Assembly (NCBI GenBank): GCA_902543485.1
Contig: CACBYP010000010.1
Location: 1 to 39,740 of the forward strand
Source of the DNA: an uncultured Pelagibacteraceae bacterium
GTDB taxonomy: Bacteria > Pseudomonadota > Alphaproteobacteria > Pelagibacterales > Pelagibacteraceae
Reading direction: 5' to 3'
Length of the DNA stretch: 39,740 bases
Shown here: piece after piece, positions 24,465-32,105 of the stretch
Numbering within the stretch: position 1 is the first letter of the stretch
Layout: each line of letters starts with the position of its first letter
Program-made: the position numbers and the translations under genes
The notes under the pieces: model-generated
Databases searched by the model: none
What the model saw: the letters and a program-made list of their open reading frames with translations, nothing else
Told to the model about the DNA's origin: nothing

Positions 24465-25640
24465 ATGTCTAAAATTAAAGATATAAGAACAAAAGTATAT
24501 CAATGGAATGGTAAAACAGTTCCTCCACAAAATAATTTTTGCACAAATGCATCAGATTTACTTTATGAAAAATCAGATGCCATGGGTTCTTTTAGATTTC
24601 ATGAATGGTTAATTTGTGAAATTGAAACTGATGGTGGTCATATTGGAATTGGTAATGCAGCTCTTGCACCTCAGTTAGTAAAAAAAACTATTGATGAGTA
24701 TCTTAAACCATTAGTTATAGGAGAAGATCCTTTTGATTACGCTTACATCTGGGAAAAAATGTATAGAAGAACTCATGCATGGGGAAGAAGAGGTTTGGGT
24801 ATGGTTGCAATATCTGCAATTGATATTGCTATTTGGGATATATTAGGAAAGTTAACTAACAAACCCGTATTTAAATTGTTAGGGGGTAGAACAAAAGAAA
24901 AGATACCTGTTTATGCATCAAAACTTTATAGCCAACCTATCAAAGATTTACAAAATGAAGCTGAAAAATATAAAAAACAAGGTTTTAAAATGTTTAAAAT
25001 GAGATTTGGTTGGGGGCCAAAAGACGGTCCTGAAGGTATGAGAAAAAACATTGAACTTGTAGAAGCTGTAAGAGAAGTAATCGGGGATGATACTGACTTA
25101 ATGTTAGAATGTTATATGGGTTGGAACCTAGATTATTCTAAAAGAATGATACCTAAATTGGTAAAATTTAATCCAAGATGGTTAGAAGAACCAGTTATTG
25201 CTGATGATATTCATGGGTATGCGGAACTGAATAATATGAACGCTATACCAATTTCTGGGGGAGAACATGAATTTAATCTATTTGGTTTTAAACAATTGTT
25301 AGACCTCAAAGCAGTTAGCTACATTCAATATGATAATAATAGAGTTGGTGGATTTACAATCGCTCAGAAAATAAATGCTCTTGCAGAGGCTTATCAAGTT
25401 CCAGTAATTCCACATGCAGGTCAAATGCATAACTATCATTTAACAATGTCGAATTTTAATTGTCCTATCTCAGAGTTTTTTCCAGTTCATGATGTAGAAA
25501 TTGGTAACGAACTATTTTATTATATTTTTGAAGGTGATCCTGCTCCAATAGATGGAATGATAGATCTAGATGATAATGTTCCTGGTCTTGGGCTTAAGAT
25601 TACAGATAAATATAAATCAGAATTTAAAATTATTGAGTAA
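24465..25640 (+). CDS. mandelate racemase/muconate lactonizing family acid-sugar dehydratase (RhmD-like)
   Basis: A 391-residue enolase-superfamily enzyme. The N-terminal capping domain is residues 1-130 and the barrel domain follows. Metal ligands are E215 (LMLECYMGW), E241 (RWLEEP) and E267 (ISGGEHE), and H317 ([12 protein letters not shown]) is the likely catalytic base. The pattern around SGGEHE and PHAG..NYH is closest to L-rhamnonate dehydratase among enzymes I know, which converts the aldonate to its 2-keto-3-deoxy acid. The first ligand is Glu where RhmD has Asp. It begins at the base after the pdxA2 stop and abuts the convergent ribokinase gene. Other aldonates (fuconate, galactonate, arabinonate) are possible substrates. 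Confidence 0.87.
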   Translation: MSKIKDIRTKVYQWNGKTVPPQNNFCTNASDLLYEKSDAMGSFRFHEWLICEIETDGGHIGIGNAALAPQLVKKTIDEYLKPLVIGEDPFDYAYIWEKMYRRTHAWGRRGLGMVAISAIDIAIWDILGKLTNKPVFKLLGGRTKEKIPVYASKLYSQPIKDLQNEAEKYKKQGFKMFKMRFGWGPKDGPEGMRKNIELVEAVREVIGDDTDLMLECYMGWNLDYSKRMIPKLVKFNPRWLEEPVIADDIHGYAELNNMNAIPISGGEHEFNLFGFKQLLDLKAVSYIQYDNNRVGGFTIAQKINALAEAYQVPVIPHAGQMHNYHLTMSNFNCPISEFFPVHDVEIGNELFYYIFEGDPAPIDGMIDLDDNVPGLGLKITDKYKSEFKIIE

Positions 25641-26555
25641 TTAATAATTTTCTACTTCATTGATACTTGGCATTGAATTTGCAGCCCCTTCTTTAGTTGT
25701 AGAAATGCCAGCAACTTTATTAGAAAATTCTAATGCATCAACAATTTTTAACGATTTAGCTAATGCCACACTAAAAGCTCCATTAAATGCATCTCCTGCT
25801 CCAGTAGTATCTTTTACATCGTCTTTTAATTTATGAGCATCTACAAAATGGCTTTCGGTTCCATTTGAAAAATAAACTCCTTTAGAACCTAGAGTTATTA
25901 AAATATTTTTTACTCCTTTTTTTAAAAATTCTTTAGCTGCATTTTCTATTTCAGATTTTGTTTCTATTTTCTTTTCTAAATAAAAACTAGCCTCAGTTTC
26001 ATTTGGTGTAAAATAGTCTATGTTTTTAAAGTCATTCTCAGATATTTTTGAAGCCGGAGCTGGATTTAAAATTGTAATTGATCCAGTATCTTTAGCTTTT
26101 TGTAAAGCATAACTAGTAACATCATATGGTGTTTCTAATTGTGTTAAGAATATATCTGACTTCTCGATTGCTTTTAAATTATTATCTATATCAGAACTAT
26201 TTAAAGTGCCAGCAGCGCCTGGTATAATGTTTATTGCATTATCACCTGTATTAGCATTAATCATAATACCAGCAACACCAGTTGAGTGATTTTTGTCTTT
26301 AATAATATAATCGGTATTTACTCCAGAGGATTTATATAAATTTAGTGCCATTTCAGCATTATTATCATCACCTATTTTTGTAATAAAACTTATGTTTCCG
26401 CCAAGTCTTGCTGCAGCAATGGCTTGGTTAGATCCTTTTCCACCAGGTCCTATTAAGTGTTTTGTTCCTAAAATAGTTTGCCCCACTTCAGGAATTTTTT
26501 CACCAATAAAACACAAGTCCGCAACAAATACTCCAAATACACATATAGATTTCAT
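25641..26555 (-). CDS. rbsK: ribokinase-like PfkB-family sugar kinase
   Basis: A 304-residue PfkB-family kinase. GPGGKGSNQA (36-45) is the ribokinase substrate motif and DTTGAGDAFNGAF near residue 250 is the C-terminal PfkB signature with the catalytic Asp. Ribokinase phosphorylates D-ribose at O5; the order of motifs and length fit RbsK, though PfkB kinases for other sugars share them. The open frame extends 25 codons upstream to 26630, but that part overlaps the mutarotase gene and is hydrophobic junk; the Met at 26555, 4 bp after the mutarotase stop, starts the conserved beta-strand SICVFG. It ends against the convergent dehydratase gene with no spacer. Confidence 0.9.
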   Translation of the reverse strand: MKSICVFGVFVADLCFIGEKIPEVGQTILGTKHLIGPGGKGSNQAIAAARLGGNISFITKIGDDNNAEMALNLYKSSGVNTDYIIKDKNHSTGVAGIMINANTGDNAINIIPGAAGTLNSSDIDNNLKAIEKSDIFLTQLETPYDVTSYALQKAKDTGSITILNPAPASKISENDFKNIDYFTPNETEASFYLEKKIETKSEIENAAKEFLKKGVKNILITLGSKGVYFSNGTESHFVDAHKLKDDVKDTTGAGDAFNGAFSVALAKSLKIVDALEFSNKVAGISTTKEGAANSMPSINEVENY

Positions 26556-26559
26556 TTGA

Positions 26560-27021
26560 TTAAGACCAGACTTTACCGTCAGGAAGAATAACTCCTTTAG
26601 TAATAATAAAACATCCAAAAGGTCGAGCATCTGTAGTGGTTACAATACAATATGCTTTTTTTGCTTCTTCGTAAAAATTTTGTCTTGAAATTGATCCAAC
26701 TTTCCATTGGGGACCAGAATTATTTTTTACCGCTTCAATAAATTCTTTATGAGTTTCAGTTAGTTCTTCTGGTTTATCATCTACTTCCATTCTAAGTGCA
26801 GGTGAGCCCCCTTGTGATACGGTAAAACTATCTAATGGAAAAACAGATAAAATTGCATTTGCTGCACTTTTAATATCTACCCCATCTAATCGAACTACAT
26901 TTTTGTTCATAGAGTTTGCGGGAAAATTAGCATCAGCAAGAACAATTTTCTCACCATGACCCATAGATCTTAAATGAAAAAGTAAATCAGGGCTTAAAAC
27001 TGGGTTAATATTTATTAACAT
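26560..27021 (-). CDS. fucU: RbsD/FucU family sugar mutarotase (FucU type)
   Basis: A 153-residue protein of the RbsD/FucU family, which interconverts sugar anomers or pyranose and furanose forms. The opening LSPDLLFHLRSMGHGEKIVLAD with H22 and D30, followed by ANFPANS, and the late block FYEEAKKAYCIVTT match FucU and the animal fucose mutarotase better than RbsD, which is shorter in this region. It sits between a sugar ABC binding-protein gene and a ribokinase gene; 4 bp separate it from the kinase. So it supports uptake and phosphorylation of a monosaccharide, ribose or a fucose-like sugar. Its start lies about 21 bp beyond the hairpin following frcB. Confidence 0.88.
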   Translation of the reverse strand: MLININPVLSPDLLFHLRSMGHGEKIVLADANFPANSMNKNVVRLDGVDIKSAANAILSVFPLDSFTVSQGGSPALRMEVDDKPEELTETHKEFIEAVKNNSGPQWKVGSISRQNFYEEAKKAYCIVTTTDARPFGCFIITKGVILPDGKVWS

Positions 27022-27042
27022 TAAAAGATTATATTACATAAA

Positions 27043-27076
27043 AAAAAAGGGTGGAATAAAAATTCCACCCTTTTTT
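27043..27076 (-). terminator. strong hairpin after the sugar binding-protein gene
   Basis: A perfect 15-bp inverted repeat: AAAAAAGGGTGGAAT at 27043-27057, loop AAAA, ATTCCACCCTTTTTT at 27062-27076. Read on the minus strand it ends in at least eight U, so it has full intrinsic-terminator form; it is nearly symmetrical and could also work on plus. It starts 20 bp after the frcB stop, before fucU and rbsK of the same strand. Confidence 0.85.
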
Positions 27077-27095
27077 AAATGTTATAGACTAATGA

Positions 27096-28028
27096 TTATT
27101 TAAAATCGTTAGCGTTTTCTTTTGTTACTAGTTGTGTTCCAGTATCAATGTTTGGATCAATACTTCCACCATTAGCTAGCTCAAGTGCATATTTAACACC
27201 GTAAGCACCCATGTTATATGAGAACTGAGCAATAGTTGCAGTCATTTCACCTTTTAAGATACTTGTAGCAGCATCTGGAGTTGCATCAAAACCAACAACA
27301 ACAACATCATTCATATCTGCATCTTTAAGAGCTTGCATAGCACCTAAGCCCATATTGTCATTTGAAGCAAATATTGCTTTGATGTTAGGATTTTTCAAAA
27401 TAATAGACTCAGTAACTGATCTACCTTTTGCAGTATCCCACTCAGCTGTTTGAGTAGCAACTATATTTAAACCGCAATTTTTAAATCCTTTAATTGCACC
27501 GTCTCTTCTTAGTAAAGCTGTTGATTGAGACTCTATTCCAGTCAAAATTGCAACATCTGAACCTTTTGGAGTTTTGTCACAAATGAATTTAGCAGCTAAT
27601 TCTGCTCCATTCATATTGTTAGTTCCAATAAAAGTAACACCTTCATTGATCCCCTTTGTATCTACAAATACAACTGGAACACCACTTTTGATAGCGTCAT
27701 CTACAATTGGAGCGAATGCATTTGGATCTCCTGGTGCAAGAGCTAAAGCATCAACACCTTTAGCAAGTTGGTCTTCCACTTGGTTAATTTGTGCTTGAAC
27801 ATCACCTTCTTGAGGTGGCGCAACCAAGATTAACTTAACACCTAATTTTTTAGCTTCTTCTTCAGCACCTTTTGTAACAGAAGCCCAGAAAGGATTTCCA
27901 GACCCAGGACCTTTAATACTAAACAAGATTTTTTTACCATGACCATCAGCAAAAGAAGCTGAAATCATGCTTATCGATAAAAAAATTGCTGATACTAAAA
28001 CAACAATTTTTCTTGATAGTTCTCTCAT
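27096..28028 (-). CDS. frcB: ribose/fructose/inositol-type ABC periplasmic binding protein
   Basis: A 310-residue periplasmic sugar-binding protein of the RbsB/FrcB family. Signal peptide residues 1-27 end at ASFA before DGHGKK. The mature part has NPFWASVTKGAEEEAKKLG, ALAPGDPNAFAPIVDDA and GTNNMNGAELAAKF, typical of the type I fold for pentoses, hexoses or inositol. FASNDNMGLGAMQAL and VVGFDATPDA mark the second lobe. A good Shine-Dalgarno (AAGGGGAA) precedes the ATG. Unlike most such operons, the binding-protein gene comes after the ATPase and permease, behind a 107-bp gap, and is followed by a strong hairpin. Ligand is uncertain: ribose (with rbsK), a fucose-like sugar (with fucU) or inositol (with iolD) all fit. 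Confidence 0.92.
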   Translation of the reverse strand: MRELSRKIVVLVSAIFLSISMISASFADGHGKKILFSIKGPGSGNPFWASVTKGAEEEAKKLGVKLILVAPPQEGDVQAQINQVEDQLAKGVDALALAPGDPNAFAPIVDDAIKSGVPVVFVDTKGINEGVTFIGTNNMNGAELAAKFICDKTPKGSDVAILTGIESQSTALLRRDGAIKGFKNCGLNIVATQTAEWDTAKGRSVTESIILKNPNIKAIFASNDNMGLGAMQALKDADMNDVVVVGFDATPDAATSILKGEMTATIAQFSYNMGAYGVKYALELANGGSIDPNIDTGTQLVTKENANDFK

Positions 28029-28059
28029 AAATTTCCCCTTTAATAATTATTAAAGCTTA

Positions 28060-28088
28060 ATTTAATAAAATTTTTAAAAAAAATTCAA
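28060..28088 (-). promoter_or_regulatory. candidate promoter for separate frcB transcript
   Basis: The 107-bp gap 28029-28135 between frcC and frcB is the longest gene-free stretch in the window. In it, on minus, TTGAAT (28083-28088) and TTAAAT (28060-28065) are 17 bp apart, with five and four consensus matches, and the Shine-Dalgarno of frcB follows. AT-rich background makes this tentative. Confidence 0.25.
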
Positions 28089-28135
28089 CTGTTTACAGGG
28101 TCTCTTATGATAGCATGTATTCAACTTTGACGTGT

Positions 28136-29149
28136 TTATTTCCTCGTGCCGAAATCTCTTCTTAAAACATCCACGTAAACTGCTAATACAATGATCGAGC
28201 CAATCAATACTTGTTGCCAGAAAGAACTTACATCCATCAAATTAAGTCCATTTCTTAAAATTCCCATAATCATTACTCCGGCAAAAACTCCAAGAACAGT
28301 TCCTCTACCACCAAAGAAACTGGCTCCACCAATTATACATGCTGCGATAGCATCCAATTCAGATTGTAATCCTGCATTAGGATAACCAGAGTCTGTTCTT
28401 CCTGCTAGAATTAATGCTCCAATACCTGATAAAAATCCACAAAGTGAATAAACAATTATTAAAATTTTATTAACATTAATTCCTGAAGCTCTTGCTGCGC
28501 TTGGGTTTCCACCAATTGCATAAATCCACTTTCCTGTTCGACTATGATTTAGGAAAACCCAAAAAACAAAATATACAACCGCGATTAAAACTAAGCTTAC
28601 AGGGAGATATTGAGATTTCTCTAATCCTAACCAAGTAAGATCTATTCTACCATGACCTAAGTACCTAACTTCATCGGTAAATCCACTTATGGGTGTTCCG
28701 CCTGATATTAAGTTTCCTGTTCCTCTAAAAATATATAGAGTTCCTAAAGTCATTATAAAAGGATGAGGCATTCTTAAAAGTGTTATCCCCAAACCATTTA
28801 TCAACCCGCATAAAAATCCAGCAAATAAAGGTACTAGAACAACTATAAACCAAGGTGCTCCAGCTTTAGCCACTATTGCTAAAATCATCAATGAAAGCAT
28901 CATTATTGAGCCAACTGATAGATCTATACCCGCAGTCACAATCACCATAAAAACACCTAAAGCTAACATTGATTGCCAAGATATTTGTTTGAATACGTTT
29001 GTTACATTTCTCCATGACAAGAAGACATCTGGTTGCAAAATATGCATTACCAAGATCATGATAACTAATAATAGTAAAATCCCGTATTTTTCAAAATATG
29101 GAATAAGTTTTACGTATAAGCTATCTTGTTTTTTTTCCTTATCGTCCAT
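28136..29149 (-). CDS. frcC: sugar ABC transporter permease (RbsC/FrcC-like)
   Basis: A 337-residue inner-membrane permease with about nine to ten helices, of the RbsC/BPD_transp_2 family. Family landmarks include GVFMVIVTAGIDLSVGS, TLYIFRGTGNLISGG, the ATPase-contact loop with YAIGGNPSAARASGINV, and GGASFFGGRGTVLG near the end. It forms the pore with the FrcA-like ATPase and the FrcB-like binding protein. A longer frame opens at 29185 but overlaps frcA by 35 bp; the Met at 29149 (MDDKEKKQ) starts 1 bp after the frcA stop and is preferred. A 107-bp gap separates it from frcB. Confidence 0.92.
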   Translation of the reverse strand: MDDKEKKQDSLYVKLIPYFEKYGILLLLVIMILVMHILQPDVFLSWRNVTNVFKQISWQSMLALGVFMVIVTAGIDLSVGSIMMLSLMILAIVAKAGAPWFIVVLVPLFAGFLCGLINGLGITLLRMPHPFIMTLGTLYIFRGTGNLISGGTPISGFTDEVRYLGHGRIDLTWLGLEKSQYLPVSLVLIAVVYFVFWVFLNHSRTGKWIYAIGGNPSAARASGINVNKILIIVYSLCGFLSGIGALILAGRTDSGYPNAGLQSELDAIAACIIGGASFFGGRGTVLGVFAGVMIMGILRNGLNLMDVSSFWQQVLIGSIIVLAVYVDVLRRDFGTRK

Positions 29150-29150
29150 T

Positions 29151-29900
29151 TTATTTTTTTCCCATAATCCAACCAATGACTTCATCTCTTGAAGTTTTAT
29201 CTAATTGAGACTCAGCAAAGTTTGTTCCTTGAAAAAGTGCCATTACTCGGTCGCAAACAGTAAAAATATCATCCATTCTATGACTTATTACTATAACACC
29301 TACGCCAGTACTTTTTAATTTGTTAATTAAGTCTAATACTTTTCCAACTTCTTTTATTGCTAAAGCAGCAGTTGGTTCATCCATTATAACAACTTTAGCA
29401 TTAAATGCTGTTGACCTAGCTATTGCAACCGCTTGTCTTTGTCCTCCAGATAATTCCTCTACTTTCTGATCAGCACTTTTAACATTTATTTTTAGTTTCT
29501 CTAAGTGTGCGCTTGTCATTTCTTGAATTTTTTTAAAATCTAGAAATTTTAAGAAGCCAATATTTTTTGTAGGCTCTCTTCCTAAGAATATATTTTCTCC
29601 AATGGGTAAATTACCTGCCAATGCAAGATCTTGATAAACCATTTCTAAGCCTAAATTTTGAGAGTCTTTTGGGCTATCTAACACATGTTCTTTGCCCTCA
29701 AAAAATAAAGCACCTGCACTTGGTTTGTATAAACCTGATAAAACTTTCATTAGTGTAGATTTGCCTGCACCATTATCTCCCACTACACCTAAACATTCAC
29801 CTTCGTGCACTTTTAAATTTACATTTTCTAAAGCAGTTATTGTTCCAAAATACTTTGTGATACCTTTAGCCTCTAAGAGCAATTTATTTGTTGAAGTCAT
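29151..29900 (-). CDS. frcA: sugar ABC transporter ATPase, single-domain (FrcA-like)
   Basis: A 249-residue ABC ATPase with Walker A GDNGAGKST (41-49), signature LSGGQRQAVAIAR (about 147-160) and Walker B VVIMDEPTAAL. Only one nucleotide-binding domain is present, as in FrcA of rhizobia, whereas RbsA, AraG and the Caulobacter inositol ATPase carry two; the protein would act as a homodimer. The ending is natural (WIMGKK), so it is not a truncated RbsA. It precedes frcC by 1 bp and follows the 2-hydroxyacid dehydrogenase gene by 22 bp. The FrcBCA class carries fructose, mannose and ribose in Sinorhizobium; specificity here is not determined. Confidence 0.9.
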   Translation of the reverse strand: MTSTNKLLLEAKGITKYFGTITALENVNLKVHEGECLGVVGDNGAGKSTLMKVLSGLYKPSAGALFFEGKEHVLDSPKDSQNLGLEMVYQDLALAGNLPIGENIFLGREPTKNIGFLKFLDFKKIQEMTSAHLEKLKINVKSADQKVEELSGGQRQAVAIARSTAFNAKVVIMDEPTAALAIKEVGKVLDLINKLKSTGVGVIVISHRMDDIFTVCDRVMALFQGTNFAESQLDKTSRDEVIGWIMGKK

Positions 29901-29922
29901 TTAATTTAAATTAAAAAAAAAA

Positions 29923-30942
29923 TTAATTAATTGCAACAGGTTTTGACCTCAAAAGATGAACAGTTTTTCTTAGAGCTTTTTTACAAAATCTTGGATTAAG
30001 ATTTTTTGAAATTAATTTCATGTCTTCAAAAACAATATTGCCCATTTCCTTGAATGCCTCGTCTAAAGCACCCGCTCTATGTGCTGAGAATAAAACATTT
30101 TTTAATTTTCTTATTGGGTCATTTTTTTTAACTGGTTCTTCGGGAAAAACGTCAAGTGCTGCATAAATATCACCTTTTTTAAGTCTATTTTTTAAATCTT
30201 TAAAATTAACGACTGCAGCTCTACTCATTAGTATAAAAAGCGAGTTTGATTTCATAAGATTGAGTAATTTTTTATCAATCAGTCCTTTATTTGTTGTAGT
30301 AATTGCAGCAAGTACATAAATAACTTCACATTCTTTAAACATTTTTTTTAAAGTAATTGGTTTATATCCTTGATTAATTATTTTTTTGTTTGGTATCCAA
30401 GGATCATAGATATTTATTTTACTCGAAAATGGTTTCAATAATGGAACCAAAGCTCTCCCTAAATCTCCAAATCCCAATAATCCAATTTTTTTTTCTGATA
30501 ACAATGAAGCCTTAAGATTTCCATCTAATCCATACTTTTCCTTTTTATTAATGAAATCCTGATTTGCTCCATGAATATTTCTAAGAAGAGAGAGTGTAAA
30601 TCCAAGTGCAATCTCTGCAACTGGTTTTGAGAAAACAGGTGAAGTTGCAATAACGTGAATACCTTTATCAAAGCAATAATTATAATCCATATTATCTAAA
30701 AAGTTGCTTTCGACATTTATTACTGCTTTCAACTTTTTTGCTTTTATTAATAAAAATTTAGGAAGATCGGGCTGTCCAATTATAAATTTCGCTTTATGAA
30801 TATTATTAACATAAAATTTTTGTTTATTTGTTTTTGGTGCGAAAATAAGCTTAAATTTATTTTTTAACTCATTTAATTTTGGTTTTGAAAAAATAAGCTC
30901 TATAGTTCTTGGATATGGATCAACAATTGCAATATCTTTCAT
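29923..30942 (-). CDS. D-isomer specific 2-hydroxyacid dehydrogenase
   Basis: A 339-residue NAD(P)-dependent dehydrogenase of the D-2-hydroxyacid family. The NAD-binding motif GLLGFGDLGRAL lies near residue 155, the substrate arginine is in MSRAAVVNF, the glutamate in FPEEP, and the catalytic His in SAHRAG. The N-terminal catalytic domain is divergent and lysine-rich. The family interconverts 2-keto acids and D-2-hydroxy acids (glyoxylate, hydroxypyruvate, lactate, phosphoglycerate). It is 3 bp after the Gfo/Idh/MocA gene and 22 bp before frcA, within the iolD operon, suggesting it processes a product of sugar or cyclitol degradation. The true substrate is unclear. Confidence 0.87.
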   Translation of the reverse strand: MKDIAIVDPYPRTIELIFSKPKLNELKNKFKLIFAPKTNKQKFYVNNIHKAKFIIGQPDLPKFLLIKAKKLKAVINVESNFLDNMDYNYCFDKGIHVIATSPVFSKPVAEIALGFTLSLLRNIHGANQDFINKKEKYGLDGNLKASLLSEKKIGLLGFGDLGRALVPLLKPFSSKINIYDPWIPNKKIINQGYKPITLKKMFKECEVIYVLAAITTTNKGLIDKKLLNLMKSNSLFILMSRAAVVNFKDLKNRLKKGDIYAALDVFPEEPVKKNDPIRKLKNVLFSAHRAGALDEAFKEMGNIVFEDMKLISKNLNPRFCKKALRKTVHLLRSKPVAIN

Positions 30943-30945
30943 GAT

Positions 30946-32100
30946 CTATAAGAGAATTTTTTTTACTTCTTCTTCTGTAAATCTTTTTGGTTTTTCACAC
31001 TTAGTTTTAATTTTTTGAGGTACTCCAGTTGTTGCGGCTTTCATAGTAGTTTCAATTATATCTAAAACATGAAGAGATAGCTCTCCTGAACATCGATGTT
31101 TTTTCTTTTTTTCTATTGAATATAACATCTCAGACATGCCAACACTTCTATAGTTTGCATTTGTTGGTGATTCATTAGATCTACCGCTTGCAGATGTAAT
31201 ATTTATTTTTCCTAAATGCATTTTATCGGTTTTATGTTCACCCCAACGACCACCTTCTGTAACAGAAATATAAACAGATCCACCAAACATATTTGGATCA
31301 GGAACAATAATTGATCCTTTAGTTCCATAAAGTTCCATATGATTTCTTTGATGATTAATAACATCAAAGGATAAAGTGACTTGAATAATTGCTTCATTAT
31401 GAAATTGAATTGTTGCTAAATAAGTAGTTGGTGTTTCAACCTTGAATGTTTTTCCTTTATTTGGACCTGCTCTATAATTTCTTCTTTTAAATGCTGTTAA
31501 TGTTCTTCCTTGCACCTGTTTAGCTGGCCCTAAAAGATTAACAAGTGTTGTAAAAAAATAAGGACCCATATCTATTACTGGTCCTCCCTCTTTTTTATAC
31601 CAAGACTCTGGTTTTGGATGAAAGTTTTCAACACCAGGAAATGCAAAGATTGCATTTCCAAGTTTGATTTGTCCAATCAAATCAGAGTCAATTAATTCCT
31701 TTGCTTTTTGTCCACCTCCTCCAAGAAAAGTATCTGGCGCATTACCAATGTATAATTTTTTTTGTTTTGCCAAAGCCACTAACTCTTTTCCTTTTTGAAA
31801 GTATGTTGCTAATGGTTTTTCTGAATAAACATGCTTGCCTGCATTTAATACTTTTTTTGACACAGAATAATGTGATTGAGGAATTGTTAAATTTAAAATT
31901 ACCTCTATATCTTTATCTTTTAGTATTTCATTAACAGTCATTGATTTGATGTTGTATAATTTCGCACATTTTTCAGCTGCTTTTTGATTAATATCCGCAC
32001 AAGCAACGATTTTGAAATTATTAAAATATTGGTGTCCCCTAAAATATGTTTCTGCGATATGGCCACATCCTATGAGACCAACCTTAAAAACTTTATTCAT
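30946..32100 (-). CDS. Gfo/Idh/MocA family oxidoreductase (possible inositol/sugar dehydrogenase)
   Basis: A 384-residue two-domain NAD(P)-dependent oxidoreductase. The Rossmann motif GLIGCGHIAE is at the N-terminus (residues 8-17), SEKPLA near 97 contains the family's catalytic Lys-Pro, and VIDMGPYFFTTLVNLLGP corresponds to the D.G.H..D substrate motif, with Tyr in place of the usual first His. The C-terminal domain supplies the beta-sheet dimer surface. The family includes inositol dehydrogenases IolG and IolX and many sugar dehydrogenases. It directly follows iolD (5-bp gap), so oxidation of an inositol isomer is plausible, although the altered His argues for caution. Confidence 0.85.
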   Translation of the reverse strand: MNKVFKVGLIGCGHIAETYFRGHQYFNNFKIVACADINQKAAEKCAKLYNIKSMTVNEILKDKDIEVILNLTIPQSHYSVSKKVLNAGKHVYSEKPLATYFQKGKELVALAKQKKLYIGNAPDTFLGGGGQKAKELIDSDLIGQIKLGNAIFAFPGVENFHPKPESWYKKEGGPVIDMGPYFFTTLVNLLGPAKQVQGRTLTAFKRRNYRAGPNKGKTFKVETPTTYLATIQFHNEAIIQVTLSFDVINHQRNHMELYGTKGSIIVPDPNMFGGSVYISVTEGGRWGEHKTDKMHLGKINITSASGRSNESPTNANYRSVGMSEMLYSIEKKKKHRCSGELSLHVLDIIETTMKAATTGVPQKIKTKCEKPKRFTEEEVKKILL

Positions 32101-32105
32101 GAATT

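Noticed and set aside
26556..26630. Longer start for the ribokinase (25 extra codons)
   Set aside because: The extension is out-of-frame translation of the fucU 3' end; the conserved first strand begins just after the Met at 26555.
29150..29185. Longer start for the FrcC-like permease (12 extra codons)
   Set aside because: It overlaps frcA, and the Met at 29149 gives the usual spacing of 1 bp and a normal cytoplasmic N-terminus.
29151..29900. Single-domain sugar ATPase as a truncated RbsA
   Set aside because: All ABC motifs and a natural C-terminus are present, and the length matches FrcA; no remnant of a second domain follows.
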